Below the pieces are notes generated by a model. It worked only from the letters and a program-made list of their open reading frames with translations. It did no database searches and was not told the origin of the DNA. Source: Novymonas esmeraldas (Eukaryota; Euglenozoa; Kinetoplastea; Trypanosomatida; Trypanosomatidae). From it: 64,000 nucleotides of DNA. The position numbers and the translations under genes were made by a program. Shown here in pieces: positions 19,710 through 29,585 of the stretch; positions within the stretch are counted from its first letter, which is position 1; each line of letters opens with the position of its first letter. Where the stretch lies: contig JAECZO010000051.1 in NCBI GenBank assembly GCA_019188245.1, positions 1 to 64,000 of the forward strand, read 5' to 3'.

Positions 19710-20591
19710 ATGGCTGCCGTGACAGATAGAATGCAGCGTTGCGAGGCGGCGCTCTCCGACCTCGCCGCGCAGTGGTGTGAGGAGGATGAGGGCATCTCGC
19801 CATCATCGTCTCAAGCTCTGGCGGCTGTCAACGAGGCTGCTGCGGCACTACGTTCTCTGGCCCCTGTTCCTCGCCTGAGTGACGCTGTCGCAGGCCTATG
19901 CTCCTCCGTGCTTGAAAGCTGCGGGACGGAAGATGCGCATCTGCTGCGCATCCTCACACAGTTTCTCGCCGACATGTCGCTAAACGAAGAGAACAGTGCG
20001 ATGCTGCTTCGCTTCGGCATTCCAAGCTCCTATCTGCTTGTGCTGCAGAAGTGGCCCTCGCTGACCTCGGACACACTCAGCGCCGTTTTCGACCTTCTCA
20101 GCACCGTCTCATCTGGCAACGCACAGAGCCGCCACGCCCTGCGTCCATGCATCCCGTACGTTCTCGCCGCGATGGAGCACCACCTCTACGATATGGAGGT
20201 CCTCTTCGGCGGGGCTGTGACTCTCAGCACACTCACCACCATGAACGGTGAGAACTGTGAGCTGGTCGCGCAACGCGGCGGCGTTCAAATTCTCGTCGGC
20301 GCCTTCTACCACGCCCATCGCATGGAGGGCACGGTGCAGAAGGTCGATCAGAGGAAGGCGCTCCGCTCCAGCTCGGCGATGCTGGCGCGCACCCAGTCAC
20401 GCCGACTGGAGGAGCAGGTGGGGCTCTGCCGCGACGTTCAAAAGTGGTGCCGTGACGTGTTGCTCAAAGTCTGCCGCACCGGCTCGAGTGCGGTACTGAC
20501 CGCCTTGCAGCAGACGGACTTCGGCGTCTATGGACGGTGCCTTCCTCTCGACGAGCTGAAGTGGAGCCTCTCGCTGGCGCCGCAGGCCTAG
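19710..20591 (+). CDS. Conserved hypothetical protein, armadillo-like helical repeats
   Basis: This 293-residue protein reads as almost all alpha-helix, with repeating hydrophobic segments of about 40 residues (DAVAGLCSSVLESCG, HLLRILTQFLADMS, LSAVFDLLSTVSSG, YVLAAMEHHLYDM, AVTLSTLTTM, GGVQILVGAF). The pattern of short helices with N-E-E-N-S and G-G-V-Q-I-L at repeat joints is typical of armadillo/ARM-type folds (for example LRRK-ARM or ATAXIN10-like), so it is probably a protein-binding scaffold. No catalytic motif, signal peptide or membrane span is seen. The frame continues upstream to a GTG in unrelated sequence; the ATG at 19710 (MAAVTDRMQ) begins protein-like sequence and follows the acceptor at 19491-19492. 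Function is unknown. Confidence 0.75.
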   Translation: MAAVTDRMQRCEAALSDLAAQWCEEDEGISPSSSQALAAVNEAAAALRSLAPVPRLSDAVAGLCSSVLESCGTEDAHLLRILTQFLADMSLNEENSAMLLRFGIPSSYLLVLQKWPSLTSDTLSAVFDLLSTVSSGNAQSRHALRPCIPYVLAAMEHHLYDMEVLFGGAVTLSTLTTMNGENCELVAQRGGVQILVGAFYHAHRMEGTVQKVDQRKALRSSSAMLARTQSRRLEEQVGLCRDVQKWCRDVLLKVCRTGSSAVLTALQQTDFGVYGRCLPLDELKWSLSLAPQA

Positions 20592-21133
20592 AGCTCGGTG
20601 AGCCATACTGCTGCCCATCTCCTCCTCCTCCGCTCCGCCCCGCCTTCTGCTTCCACCCCGATCGACCCTGTGAAGGGGAGGAGGACGCGCAAACTTGCGG
20701 AGTGTGTGTGTGTGTGTCTTCTCTTCGCGCTGCTATTGCACATCGCACGTATCAGCCAAACTGAGCGTGGGTGCCGTGAAGGAGTGCGTGGCAAACGTAG
20801 TCCGTGGGCGGTGACGATGCCACCCGGCAGCGTGTCCCACTGCATCTTCTCCTTTTCACTTCCAACCACGAGGAACACCAACAAACACCAACAAACACAC
20901 ACACAAACAAACAAAAACAAAGACAACGTACGTCAGCCGCTTTCGCCATTGTCGGTCTGGCGTCGCTGCCAAAGCTGGTCTGCGCTTCTGTGCATTCCCC
21001 TCTCCCCAGAAGAGTAGCGCACGCGTCCAGTTGCACTGCCGCCGGCTCCATTGTCGTCCACTCTCCCTGCACGGGCGCCCTTCCTACGTTCCCTCCCTTC
21101 TCTCCCGCGCCTGCGTTCACATGGATGCTTGAC

Positions 21134-21162
21134 GACACACACACACACACACACACACACAC
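21134..21162. repeat. (AC)n microsatellite
   Basis: An uninterrupted AC dinucleotide run of about 14 units between the helical-repeat gene and the pseudo-helicase gene. It lies in probable 3' UTR or spacer DNA. Confidence 0.92.
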
Positions 21163-22074
21163 GCGTTAGTCCGTGTCCCACCTCATACCCCCCTCGCCTC
21201 GCACTTTGTTTTCCGCCGCCACAGGGAATAGGTGAACCCACTCCATCGCTGCCCCAGCCTTCCTTCTCTCCCCTCCCGTCTTTCTCGCTCCCTCCGCCCA
21301 TTTCAGAACTCCTCCCCCCCCCCGTTCCTCTCCCTCGCTCCGACCTCGTTCCGAAGGAACACAGGGAAAACAAACAAACACACACCCACAGCCGCCCTCA
21401 TTTGCTTCGTTCTCGGATTGTTTGTTCTGGTCTTCCTTTTTTTTTTTTCTGCATTTCTTTTCTCACTGCCGCCGCGAGTTCCGTTTTTCCTGTCTTGTTT
21501 CGCTTCTCTCGTGGTGTGGCTCTCCAACGCGTGCTCCACCTCTCCTGCCGCCTCGCTCCCCTCCTCCACTCTCCCATTCGCTGCAGTAGGAGCAGAGAAA
21601 GCGAGAGGAAGAAGCAAGAGAGAGAGAGAGACAGAGAGAGGGAGTCTGACAGGATAGCCTGACGCTGCAGGCGGCGCTGTTTTTTTTTTTTTTTTTTTAG
21701 TGTGCCGTCCTTCTCCCTACCTTGTCTCCTCACTCGTCCGCACCACCGTCATTATCACGTCAAGCCAGAGTCGGTGAGAAGAACACCGTTGCCCGCCCCA
21801 CGCTGCAACTTACATCATCACTTCCCCCCTTTTTTTTTGTCTGTTTTTCTTCTTCTTTCCCGTCACTTGCCAGACTGCTGGCCTGCGCGCTTTGCCTCTG
21901 TGGTGAATCAGCACGCTTGACGGAAGCCTCGTTCCAACCGCTGCGCCCCCCTCTCTCTCTCTCATTTGTGCAGGTGTGTCCTTGGCAAGACCGTGTCTCG
22001 AGGGTGTCTGCACTCATCGTCTGCACTGGTGGCCGCCGAACATCATTGTCCCTCACCTCCCCCCCTTCTTTTCG

Positions 22075-22097
22075 ACACACACACACACACACACACA
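22075..22097. repeat. (AC)n microsatellite in a 5' leader
   Basis: About 11 AC units lie between the predicted acceptor at 21972-21973 and the ATG at 22129, so the repeat should be part of the mature 5' UTR. Most such repeats in this window are in spacers or 3' UTRs, so this location is less common. Confidence 0.8.
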
Positions 22098-22128
22098 AGC
22101 ACAACTTGCACACGTGAGGACGGCAGCC

Positions 22129-23715
22129 ATGGCTCAACAGAATGCTGTCGAGGCCCTCCTGGTGCGCCTGGATATGGGCTACCTGATCCCCGTCTTTCAG
22201 GGCATGGGCGTGGACCGCATCGTCTCCCTGCGTAAGATGCCGGAGGACGCTCTGGCGAAACTCATCCCTGACGCGGCGCAGCGTGAGACACTGCTGGAGT
22301 CCATCAAGAGCCGCGGCAGCCTCCAGTCCCGCCGCGCTGCCCCACCTGCAGGCCAGTCGCACCCGCCTCGTAGCGCCGATGCTGACTTTGGTCGCGGTGG
22401 CAACGAGGAGGGTCAGGGCGGAAGCGCGGGGCGTGGCGGGCGTGGCGGGCGCGGTGGCGGCCGCGGCGTGGGCCGTGGCACGCCGACGCCGAACGGTGAG
22501 GAGGCGGGACGCGTGTGCCGCCACGTCTTCACGACGGACGGGTGCAAGTACGGAGAGAAGTGCCGGTATAGTCACGACGAGAGCGACCGCCACCGCGCTC
22601 AGGAGGTGCCGGCCGGGTCTGGCATGGCGCAGCGCTCGGTGGAGCGCCCACCGCCGAATTTCAAGTACTCCTGCGAGGTGCCGGTCCCGACCGAGCGCCT
22701 CAAGTTCCTGCTGGGCTCCCAGGGAAACAACATGAAGGTCATCAACGAGACTTGCGGCACCTACAACGAGCGCTTCGACCACGTGGATGAGAAGGAGGAG
22801 GAGGTCTTCACGATCCGCCTGCTCGGCGGAACTCAGGAGGCAGTAGACAAGGCCAAGGAGATGCTGCTTCTCTCGGCCGGCGTGACGCGCGGGGAGGAGA
22901 AGAAGGACCGCTTCCAGTACGCTGTGAACGAGCTGGACGCGAACACGCACGCCGCTCGCCTGCTTGCGGCGTGCAACAGCAAGAACAAGGACACCCCCCG
23001 CCACCTCTCCGACGCCATCTTGCGTAACATCATCTCCAGCTTCAACTTTGTGCGTCCGCAGGAGGTGCGCCACTTCTACATGCACACCTCCAACAGCGAC
23101 AAGGACAAGCTCGAGATGGTGAGCAAGATCGTGTCGCAGCTGAAGGGTGTGCAGGCGATCCTCTTCTGCGACCAAAAGCGCGTGGAGGAGATGTGCAAGG
23201 GATCGCAGCGCATCGCGCGCCACTTCAACGGCGTCGAGCCGCAGTTTGTCTACCGCCAGCTGTCCAAGGAGGACCGCATGGCGGCGCTGGAGCGCTTCAA
23301 GGTGGGTGTGACGAACGAGAATGGCGTGCGCCAGCGCCTGCTCGTCACGAACGAGGACTACGCCAAGCTGGCTCGCAAGACGGTCATCCCGTACGTGAAC
23401 CTGGTCATCAGCTTCTCCGTGCCGCGCGCGGAGGAGTTCTACGTTCTGCAGTCTCAGGTCGCGGGCCGCCAGGGCACCATTGGCGCCTCCTTCCTGTGCG
23501 TTAACACATACGACGAGACCCTCCTCCGCGAGCTGGAGAAGAACATCCGGTTCGAGCGTTTCGAGGACGAGGACGACTTCCGCATGACTGCGGTGGATCT
23601 GTCGTACGACACGGAGGAGCATCCGCTGACGCCCGAGGATGCCGACCCGCCGTCCGACTGGCGTGAGCACATCAACGAGAAGAAGGTGCGCGTGAACTTT
23701 GGTAAGCGCCGCTAG
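22129..23715 (+). CDS. SAM/CCCH zinc finger/KH RNA-binding protein with half a DEAD-box helicase (possible ZC3H41 orthologue)
   Basis: This 528-residue protein has an unusual order of parts. Residues 7-60 look like a SAM helical domain, and 88-117 is an RGG-type Gly/Arg segment. A CCCH finger follows with spacing C130-X8-C139-X5-C145-X3-H149. Residues 184-248 form a KH-like unit with the loop LLGSQGNN. Residues 325-480 match only the second RecA domain of DEAD-box helicases: QAILFCDQKRVEEM, then RLLVTNEDYAKLARKTV where motif V (ARGxD) should be, and LQSQVAGRQGT where motif VI (HRIGRxGR) should be. No first RecA domain, Walker A or DEAD box is present, so it cannot be an ATP-driven helicase and probably binds RNA or protein. 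From memory, T. brucei ZC3H41 has a helicase-like region, binds spliced-leader RNA and maps to the syntenic interval; this needs a search. The ATG at 22129 follows a GTGCAG acceptor. Confidence 0.88.
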   Translation: MAQQNAVEALLVRLDMGYLIPVFQGMGVDRIVSLRKMPEDALAKLIPDAAQRETLLESIKSRGSLQSRRAAPPAGQSHPPRSADADFGRGGNEEGQGGSAGRGGRGGRGGGRGVGRGTPTPNGEEAGRVCRHVFTTDGCKYGEKCRYSHDESDRHRAQEVPAGSGMAQRSVERPPPNFKYSCEVPVPTERLKFLLGSQGNNMKVINETCGTYNERFDHVDEKEEEVFTIRLLGGTQEAVDKAKEMLLLSAGVTRGEEKKDRFQYAVNELDANTHAARLLAACNSKNKDTPRHLSDAILRNIISSFNFVRPQEVRHFYMHTSNSDKDKLEMVSKIVSQLKGVQAILFCDQKRVEEMCKGSQRIARHFNGVEPQFVYRQLSKEDRMAALERFKVGVTNENGVRQRLLVTNEDYAKLARKTVIPYVNLVISFSVPRAEEFYVLQSQVAGRQGTIGASFLCVNTYDETLLRELEKNIRFERFEDEDDFRMTAVDLSYDTEEHPLTPEDADPPSDWREHINEKKVRVNFGKRR

Positions 23716-24339
23716 ACACAGCCGCCACGCTCCAGCGAGTCAGCGATGGAGTAGGATCCCTAACCCCGTCCCTCCGCACCGCACGCACTTCATCAGGTCA
23801 CTGCACAGGTCGGGTTCTGCGAGGAGGACGCGGTGGCGGACCAGCGGACGGCGACACGGCGCACCAGGAGACGAACCGATAAGCAGCGAAGCGAGTCTGC
23901 ATGAGTACGTGAGTGTGTGTGTCTGAGTGTGTGCGTGTGTATGTGCGCTTCTTCAGCCGCTTTCTTGTCTATGTTCTCCGCCGGGTCTTTCGATATCGTA
24001 GCGGGTTCTGCGAATGGTGCCGTTGCCGCCCTATTTTGTGTGTATGTGTTCTTCGGGGCCCTCTTTCCACCTTTACGCCCGTCTCTCTCTCTCCCTCTCT
24101 CACAACTCGATCGATTTCGGTTTCTCTTTTTCCTGTGTGCCTTTTGTTCGGCGTCTTGGCTGTCTCTGCGCGCGTGCGTTTCTGAGTGCTCCTCTGTGCG
24201 TGCGAGTGTGTGTCTCTCTCTTTGTGTGTGTGTGTGTTTTGTGTGTGTAGGGGGGGCTGTGTGCATGCGTACTGTTGTTGGTGAGTGTGTAAGTGGGTGT
24301 GTATGTGTGTGTACTCTTCTCCATCTAAGCTGTATGTGT

Positions 24340-24384
<45 letters not shown>

Positions 24385-26819
24385 GACGCACGTGCAGGTT
24401 TGTGTGCTGGTAGTGCCTACCCCATGCGGTCTTTTTCTTTCACACCTTGCTCTCAGCCTTTTTGACTTTCTCTCCCTCTTTCAGCCTTTCTGTTGCTGCT
24501 GTTGGTGCTGTGCGTGGCGGCGCAGATGCACAGGCTTGAGCAGTGTGCTCCCTGCGTCCCGCTCGTTGCATACGCTGACTTCTCTTCTCTGTCCCGTCGC
24601 GGCTCCACGTCCACAGCGGAAGACGGGGTGTGAAGTCCGCCGTTTGTGAGAGCGGAGCTGAGCGTGCGCGGGGGCCAGCGAAGAAAAAACAAAACGATGT
24701 ACGAGAGCGCGAATGACAGAGCCATCGTGAGGGGGGGGGGGGAAGTGGGGAGGACACGAGCTTTCATACGCGACAACGTGTGTGTGTGTGTGTGTGTGTG
24801 CTGGCACCCGCCTGGGACGGGGGTGGGCGGAGCTACGGAGTTTGGTGGCTGGCAGGAGGACTCTCGGAGATGTGGCGCGGAGGTTGGGAAAAAGGGCGAT
24901 GGCAGGGGGAGCGGGTGGTGCGAGCGAGACAGTATGAGGCGGCGATCGCGTAGATGCGGCACATACACTCGGATGGGCGTGTGCTGCAGAATAGAGGCGC
25001 TCTGCCATCCAGCTTCCTTTCCGTCGCCGAGAAGGGCCTTTTTTTTGTGGTGGTGGGTACTCCGCGGTCGTGAGGAAGGGAAGAGACAAGGGGGTTGGGG
25101 AGGGAGGGGGACGGGAAGACGCTTGTGTAGCGTGTGCGGTGGCGCAAGTGTCGAGGGTCGTCACATCCACGTCAGGGATGGCGATCGTTGACTTACCCGG
25201 CCCCTCCTGTTTTTTTTTTTTTTTTTTTCGTTCGGCCGTGTCTGTACCGCACCACCACCTGCACCAGTGTGCGACCGCGCGTCTGCATCAGCGCGTCGGG
25301 GCACATTCGCCTCCTCACTCATCACGGTGTGTCTGTGTGTGTGTTCCTTTGCCGCTCCGTGTCCGATCTAAAGGGACTCCCTCTCGCCTTCCTCCCACCC
25401 CCCCTGTGGTCCTCCTTCTGCTGCGCGCACACGTGTGTAGCGGGTTTGTGCAGCCGCTGCGGTGGTGGTGGCCGCATCTGCACTTACGAAGGGGGCCGGG
25501 TGCACAGGTGTGACGAGGCGAGGGGAGGGTCGCAGGGTGTCGACGATGGGGCGAACGCACCAACTGCCACGGAGAAGAAAAAAAAAAGGGGGGGGGGAGG
25601 GTACGAGGACAGAGTCGGCGCGCAGCACGCTAGCCGGTTCGCTTCGGTGTCGCCGACCCCCCCTTTTCCTCCCCTCGTCATCCTGTTTCCCTCACCCGTG
25701 TGTGTCCGAACCGACTCTGAGGGTGCACGGTCGGCATCACCCCCCCCGCTATCCCACGATGGTCTCGTCCACACTGCATGCATCTGCGCGTACGCACACG
25801 TTCGCATGGCGTAGGGAGCCACAAACCAAAAGAAAGAAAAAGAACATAGGAGGGATATGTGCCACAGTCGAAGTGGGCAAGTGTGATTGTTTTTTTTTTT
25901 TTCGTTGTTTGTTTGTTTGTGAGCACATAATGCAGAAAAGAAAAAAAAAAACAAATCAACTCGAGGAAATCGAGAGAGCACGGTGGTGGCCCTTTGTGCA
26001 GTGAGGGGCGGGGGGATTCAACAGGGTGAGATGGAAGAGTGTGGAGGTGAGGGAGAGGGTGAAGGGTGGGGGAGTCTCGGCGAGAGGCATCTCTTGTCCC
26101 TGTCTCTCTCACGGCTTGTCTGTTCCCTCCACAACGCGCGCGCGCGCGAGCAGAGAGGTGAGGCAGGAGAGAAAGGCGTGGTCGAGAACAACGGTGGTCT
26201 TCGTCCATCTCCACACATCCCCCCCTGCCCTGTTTGCGTCAGCGGCGGTTCTGCAAGGGAGGAGGACAAAGAGGGGAGGGGAGAGGAGCGGGTGCGGCGG
26301 TGTGCATGTGTGTGTGGCGCGGTGCTGCTGTCCTCGCTGGGTTGATCGTATGCTACTCTCTCCACGTAGACTGTGGCGCGATTGCCGCTCCTCCTCCTCT
26401 TCTACCTCTCCCCCCTCCCTTCCCCCACCTTCCCTTCTCTCCTCTCCTCTTCGGCTCACAACATCTCCGCCTGATTGTGCGACCAACTTTTTCCGTTTCG
26501 ATCATCCTAGTCGCGCCTCCACGGTTCTCGCCTTTTTTTTTTTTTTAATTCTCTCCGCCCACCCGCCGGCAAAACGCACAGAGAGACGCACAGAGAGTCG
26601 CGTGCCTCACATCATCATCGTGGAGGTCACTGCGTGGCGAGTGAGCCAGTGTAACGAAGGAGAAGCAGACAGACAAACACCACTGCCTTCTTCTCTCTCT
26701 TTCTGTGGGTGCATCTTGTATGTGTGTGCCTGTCGACTTGCTCTAACCCGTCGTCGCGGTCACTCACCCACCCCCCTCTTCCCATACCCGTCTCCCTCCT
26801 CACCCTCCTTGCTGGCGTC
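23716..26819. other. 3.1-kb intergenic region without a recognisable gene
   Basis: The longest gap in the window. It holds a long (GT)n tract (24342-24382), a second (TG)n (24779-24801), a G12-13 run (about 24732-24743), a T19 run (25210-25228), GA/CT-biased stretches and, near its end, a T14 tract (about 26532-26545) with AG at 26580-26581, the likely acceptor for arginyl-tRNA synthetase. Additional acceptor-like sites (for example after the T run at about 25210) suggest that a non-coding or very small-ORF transcript could be processed here. All longer open frames translate into Cys/Val/His/Pro low complexity or occur in several frames at once, which marks them as by-products of repeats. Confidence 0.6.
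24342..24382. repeat. Long (GT)n microsatellite
   Basis: About 20 uninterrupted GT units, the longest dinucleotide run in the window, set in a wider GT-rich zone (about 23910-24410). It lies in the long spacer between the pseudo-helicase and ArgRS genes. Confidence 0.95.
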
Positions 26820-28898
26820 ATGCGTGCGATTGCCACTACCGTGAATGTGGAGCTGGCGCTCAAGAAGATTGTGACGGAGTCGATCGCCAAGGCGTTCCCG
26901 GGTGTCGCGGCGCAGGAGCCGCTCATCACACTCGGCAAGGTGAGCGAGTACCAATGCAACAACGCGATGGGGCTGGCGAAGGCGCTGTCGCAGCAGAAGC
27001 CGCCGGTCAAGATGAGCCCGCAGATGGTTGGAGAGGAGCTCAAGAAGAACTTGGTGGAGAACGACATCATCGGCGACTTTGAGCCGACCCCGAAGGGCTT
27101 CATCAACATCAACATCCGCAAGGAGTGGGTCTCCAAGACGGTGGCGGAGGTGCTGAGCGAGGGCATCCGCCCGCCCGTCGTGGAGAAGCAGCGCGTCCTG
27201 GTCGACTTCTCCTCGCCAAACATCGCGAAGGAGATGCACGTGGGCCACCTTCGCTCCACCATCATCGGCGAGTCCATCTGCCGCCTGCTCGAGTTCTGCC
27301 AGCACGACGTGGCCCGCATCAACCACGTCGGCGACTGGGGTACGGCGTTTGGCATGCTCATCCTGTACATCAAGCGCAACTACCCCGACTACACGACAAG
27401 CCCGCCAGACATCTCAGACCTCACGGCGTTCTACCGGGCGGCGAAGAAGTGCTTTGACGAGGACCAGGAGTTCAAGGAGCAGGCCCGCCTCGAGGTGGTG
27501 AAGCTCCAGGCGCTCGAGGAGGAGTCCATCCAGACGTGGAAGTTCATCTGCGACGTATCGCGGCGCGAGTTCAACGAGGTGTACGCCCGCCTCGGCGCCA
27601 CGATCGAGGAGCGTGGTGAGAGCTTCTACAACCCCTACATCCCCCAGGTGCTCGCGATACTCGAGGAGGCGGGCCAGATCGAGGTGAGCGATGGCGCGAA
27701 GCTCATCGTCAGCAAGGAGGAGCGCAAGCTGGACAGCCTCGACGCACGCGACATGACGAAGCTGGCGAGCCAGCACCTCGCGCTCGTGTCGCGCGACGGC
27801 CCGTCCTACCACCCGAACCTGATTGCCGCGATGAAGAAGGCCGGCATCTTGAGCGGCGCGGAGGGCGAGGAGTCTGTGGTGCTGTCCAAGAAGGAGGTGA
27901 AGCCGTGGAAGAAGTTCGACGTCCGCATGGACCTCGACAAGCTCATCGCCCAGCTGGGCCCGCTCTACAAGAAGACGGTGGACCCGCTCTTCCTGGACGT
28001 CTTCGAGGCCGCCGGTATCGTGAAGGGCGACAGCATCCTCGTCCCCCGCTTCTCCTTCCCACTGATGGTGGTGAAGAGCGACGGCGGGTTCACGTACGAC
28101 ACCACGGACGTCACGGCGACGTACCACCGCTACGTGGTGGAGAAGCTGAACCGCGTCATCTACTGCACCGACGTCGGCCAGTACGAGCACTTCCGCATGT
28201 GTCTGCAGACGGCGAAGGACATGGGGTGGATGGAGAACGGCACGTGGGACCACGCCGGGTTTGGTGTCGTGACCGGCGCGGACGGGAAGAAGATCAAGAC
28301 TCGGTCCGGTGAGACGGCGAGGCTCAAGGATCTCATGGACGAGGCGGTGGAGCGCTCCCTCGCGATCTTGAAGGAGCGCGAGGCCGGCGACCGCAGCCAG
28401 GGCCACTCGGAGGCGGAGATGGAGAAGCTGTCGAACATCATCGGCATCGGCGCCATCAAGTACTTCGACCTGAAGCAGACCCGCACGGGCGACTACGCCT
28501 TTAGCTTCGAGAAGATGCTGGACCTCTCCGGCAACACGGCTGTGTTTCTGCTTTACCAGTACGCTCGCATGTGCTCCATCAAGCGCAAGGCTGGCGTGGC
28601 CGACGAGGCGCTGCTCGGTGTCTCCTCCATCTCGCTCGAGACCCCGCAGGAGAAGGCGCTGGCGCTGTGCGCGCTTCGCTTCCAGGCGGTGATTCTGAAG
28701 ACCGTCGACGACCTCTTCATCCACCACCTCGCAGACTTCGCGTACGAGCTCATGACCAGCTTCTCCGACTTCTTCCAGAACTGCCGCGTCCTCGACGACC
28801 CGCTCCAGAACAGCCGTCTTTGCCTCGTCGAGCTCACCCGCATCACGCTCAAGCAGACGCTGGAGCTCCTCAACATCGAGACGGCCGATCGCATTTAG
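26820..28898 (+). CDS. RARS: Arginyl-tRNA synthetase
   Basis: A class I aminoacyl-tRNA synthetase of 692 residues that charges tRNA-Arg. The HIGH signature is present as HVGH (140-143) in FSSPNIAKEMHVGHLRSTII. The eukaryotic ArgRS variant of the KMSKS loop is KKIKTRSGETARL. The N-terminal Add-1 domain precedes the catalytic core, and the DALR anticodon-binding domain ends the protein (FEKMLDLSGNTAVFLLYQYAR). Length and order match cytosolic eukaryotic ArgRS. No clear mitochondrial targeting peptide is seen, although the N terminus is mildly amphipathic. Trypanosomatids usually have one ArgRS gene serving both the cytosol and the mitochondrion, so dual use is possible. The ATG at 26820 (MRAIATTVN) is the first in-frame Met of protein-like sequence, downstream of the acceptor at 26580-26581. 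Third codon positions are almost all G or C, as expected for a well-expressed gene. Confidence 0.97.
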   Translation: MRAIATTVNVELALKKIVTESIAKAFPGVAAQEPLITLGKVSEYQCNNAMGLAKALSQQKPPVKMSPQMVGEELKKNLVENDIIGDFEPTPKGFININIRKEWVSKTVAEVLSEGIRPPVVEKQRVLVDFSSPNIAKEMHVGHLRSTIIGESICRLLEFCQHDVARINHVGDWGTAFGMLILYIKRNYPDYTTSPPDISDLTAFYRAAKKCFDEDQEFKEQARLEVVKLQALEEESIQTWKFICDVSRREFNEVYARLGATIEERGESFYNPYIPQVLAILEEAGQIEVSDGAKLIVSKEERKLDSLDARDMTKLASQHLALVSRDGPSYHPNLIAAMKKAGILSGAEGEESVVLSKKEVKPWKKFDVRMDLDKLIAQLGPLYKKTVDPLFLDVFEAAGIVKGDSILVPRFSFPLMVVKSDGGFTYDTTDVTATYHRYVVEKLNRVIYCTDVGQYEHFRMCLQTAKDMGWMENGTWDHAGFGVVTGADGKKIKTRSGETARLKDLMDEAVERSLAILKEREAGDRSQGHSEAEMEKLSNIIGIGAIKYFDLKQTRTGDYAFSFEKMLDLSGNTAVFLLYQYARMCSIKRKAGVADEALLGVSSISLETPQEKALALCALRFQAVILKTVDDLFIHHLADFAYELMTSFSDFFQNCRVLDDPLQNSRLCLVELTRITLKQTLELLNIETADRI

Positions 28899-29585
28899 CT
28901 GCGGGCCAGCGGCGCATCCACGACCAGGTGTGGCGGTCGTGTCGAGCGCTTCTCTCCGTCTCCCTCCCCCCTCTTTTTTTTTTTTTGTCTTCCTCCTCTG
29001 TGCTTGTGTCTCTCGATCTCTGCGTAGGAGTACGGCTGTGTGTGTGCGTGTGTGTGTGTGCGTGTGTGTGTGTGTGTGTGTATGTGTGTGCGTAACTGTG
29101 GCGTACACACAAAAAAAAAAAAAAGAAGTGTAACGCTAAGAACCAGCGAAAAACAATTCGTCGTAGTAGTAGCTGGCACGAAAGGGACGAGGTGGCAGAG
29201 AGGCATGCCTCATCAACGGCGGTCTCTCACGGTCATCTGTGTGTGTGTGTGCCACCACGCATGATCGGTGTCGCACTGTGTGGGCAAAAGGAAGACTGAA
29301 AAAAAAAAAAACAGTGTGGAGCGCGGTCTCGTCCGTCCAACACTGAGCGGGAAGCACAAGACAGAGACGCTCCATCGTAGCGCGTCGTGCCGTCGACGTC
29401 TTTCTTTCTCTCTCTCCACCATGGCCGCTCCCCTTTCTCTCTGTTGCCCCCCCCCCCCCACACCCACACACACTCCTCTCCACCCTCTCACCTCAGTCTA
29501 CGTCGCGCCACTCCATCTCACCGCAGCGCCCCCCCCCTCCCTCTCACCCGGTGTGGTTAAACGAGTGCAGCAGCCGAGCAGAGAG
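28899..29585. other. Intergenic region before the JmjC gene
   Basis: No gene. It contains a T14 run (about 28974-28986), a (GT)n-rich tract (about 29036-29091), A runs at about 29110-29123 and 29299-29310, and the pyrimidine block at 29401-29494 with a C14 run that leads into CTCAG (AG 29495-29496). An ATG at 29421 inside this block is in frame with the next gene but lies upstream of that acceptor. Confidence 0.7.
29401..29496 (+). promoter_or_regulatory. Predicted spliced-leader acceptor deciding the JmjC start
   Basis: Nearly 95 nt of pyrimidine-rich sequence, including a C14 run and CT repeats, ends in CCTCAG with AG at 29495-29496; a second CGCAG follows at about 29520-29524. Splicing at either removes the in-frame ATG at 29421 and leaves 29586 as the first in-frame ATG. 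Confidence 0.7.

Larger units (their letters stand above)
20592..22128. other. Intergenic region before the pseudo-helicase gene
   Basis: No gene. It contains (CA)n at 21134-21162, C runs near 21314-21323, GA-rich sequence at about 21600-21645, and a T19 run (21680-21698) ending in AG. The nearest good acceptor to the gene is the CT-rich tract at about 21945-21966 ending in GTGCAG (AG 21972-21973). A (CA)n microsatellite (about 22075-22097) then lies inside the 5' leader, shortly before the ATG at 22129. Confidence 0.7.

Noticed and set aside
21760-23670. Minus-strand open frame of about 636 codons across the pseudo-helicase gene
   Set aside because: It mirrors the plus-strand gene's GC-rich codons, has Leu/Val/Arg-biased composition without motifs, and is antisense to the polycistron.
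24100-24400. CRISPR-like or telomere-like repeat
   Set aside because: The repeats are plain GT dinucleotides without spacers, and no TTAGGG arrays are present.
27414-29108. Minus-strand open frame of about 564 codons opposite ArgRS
   Set aside because: A shadow of the arginyl-tRNA synthetase gene, since high GC3 removes stops on the opposite strand; it extends into a (GT)n tract that gives a Thr/His repeat.
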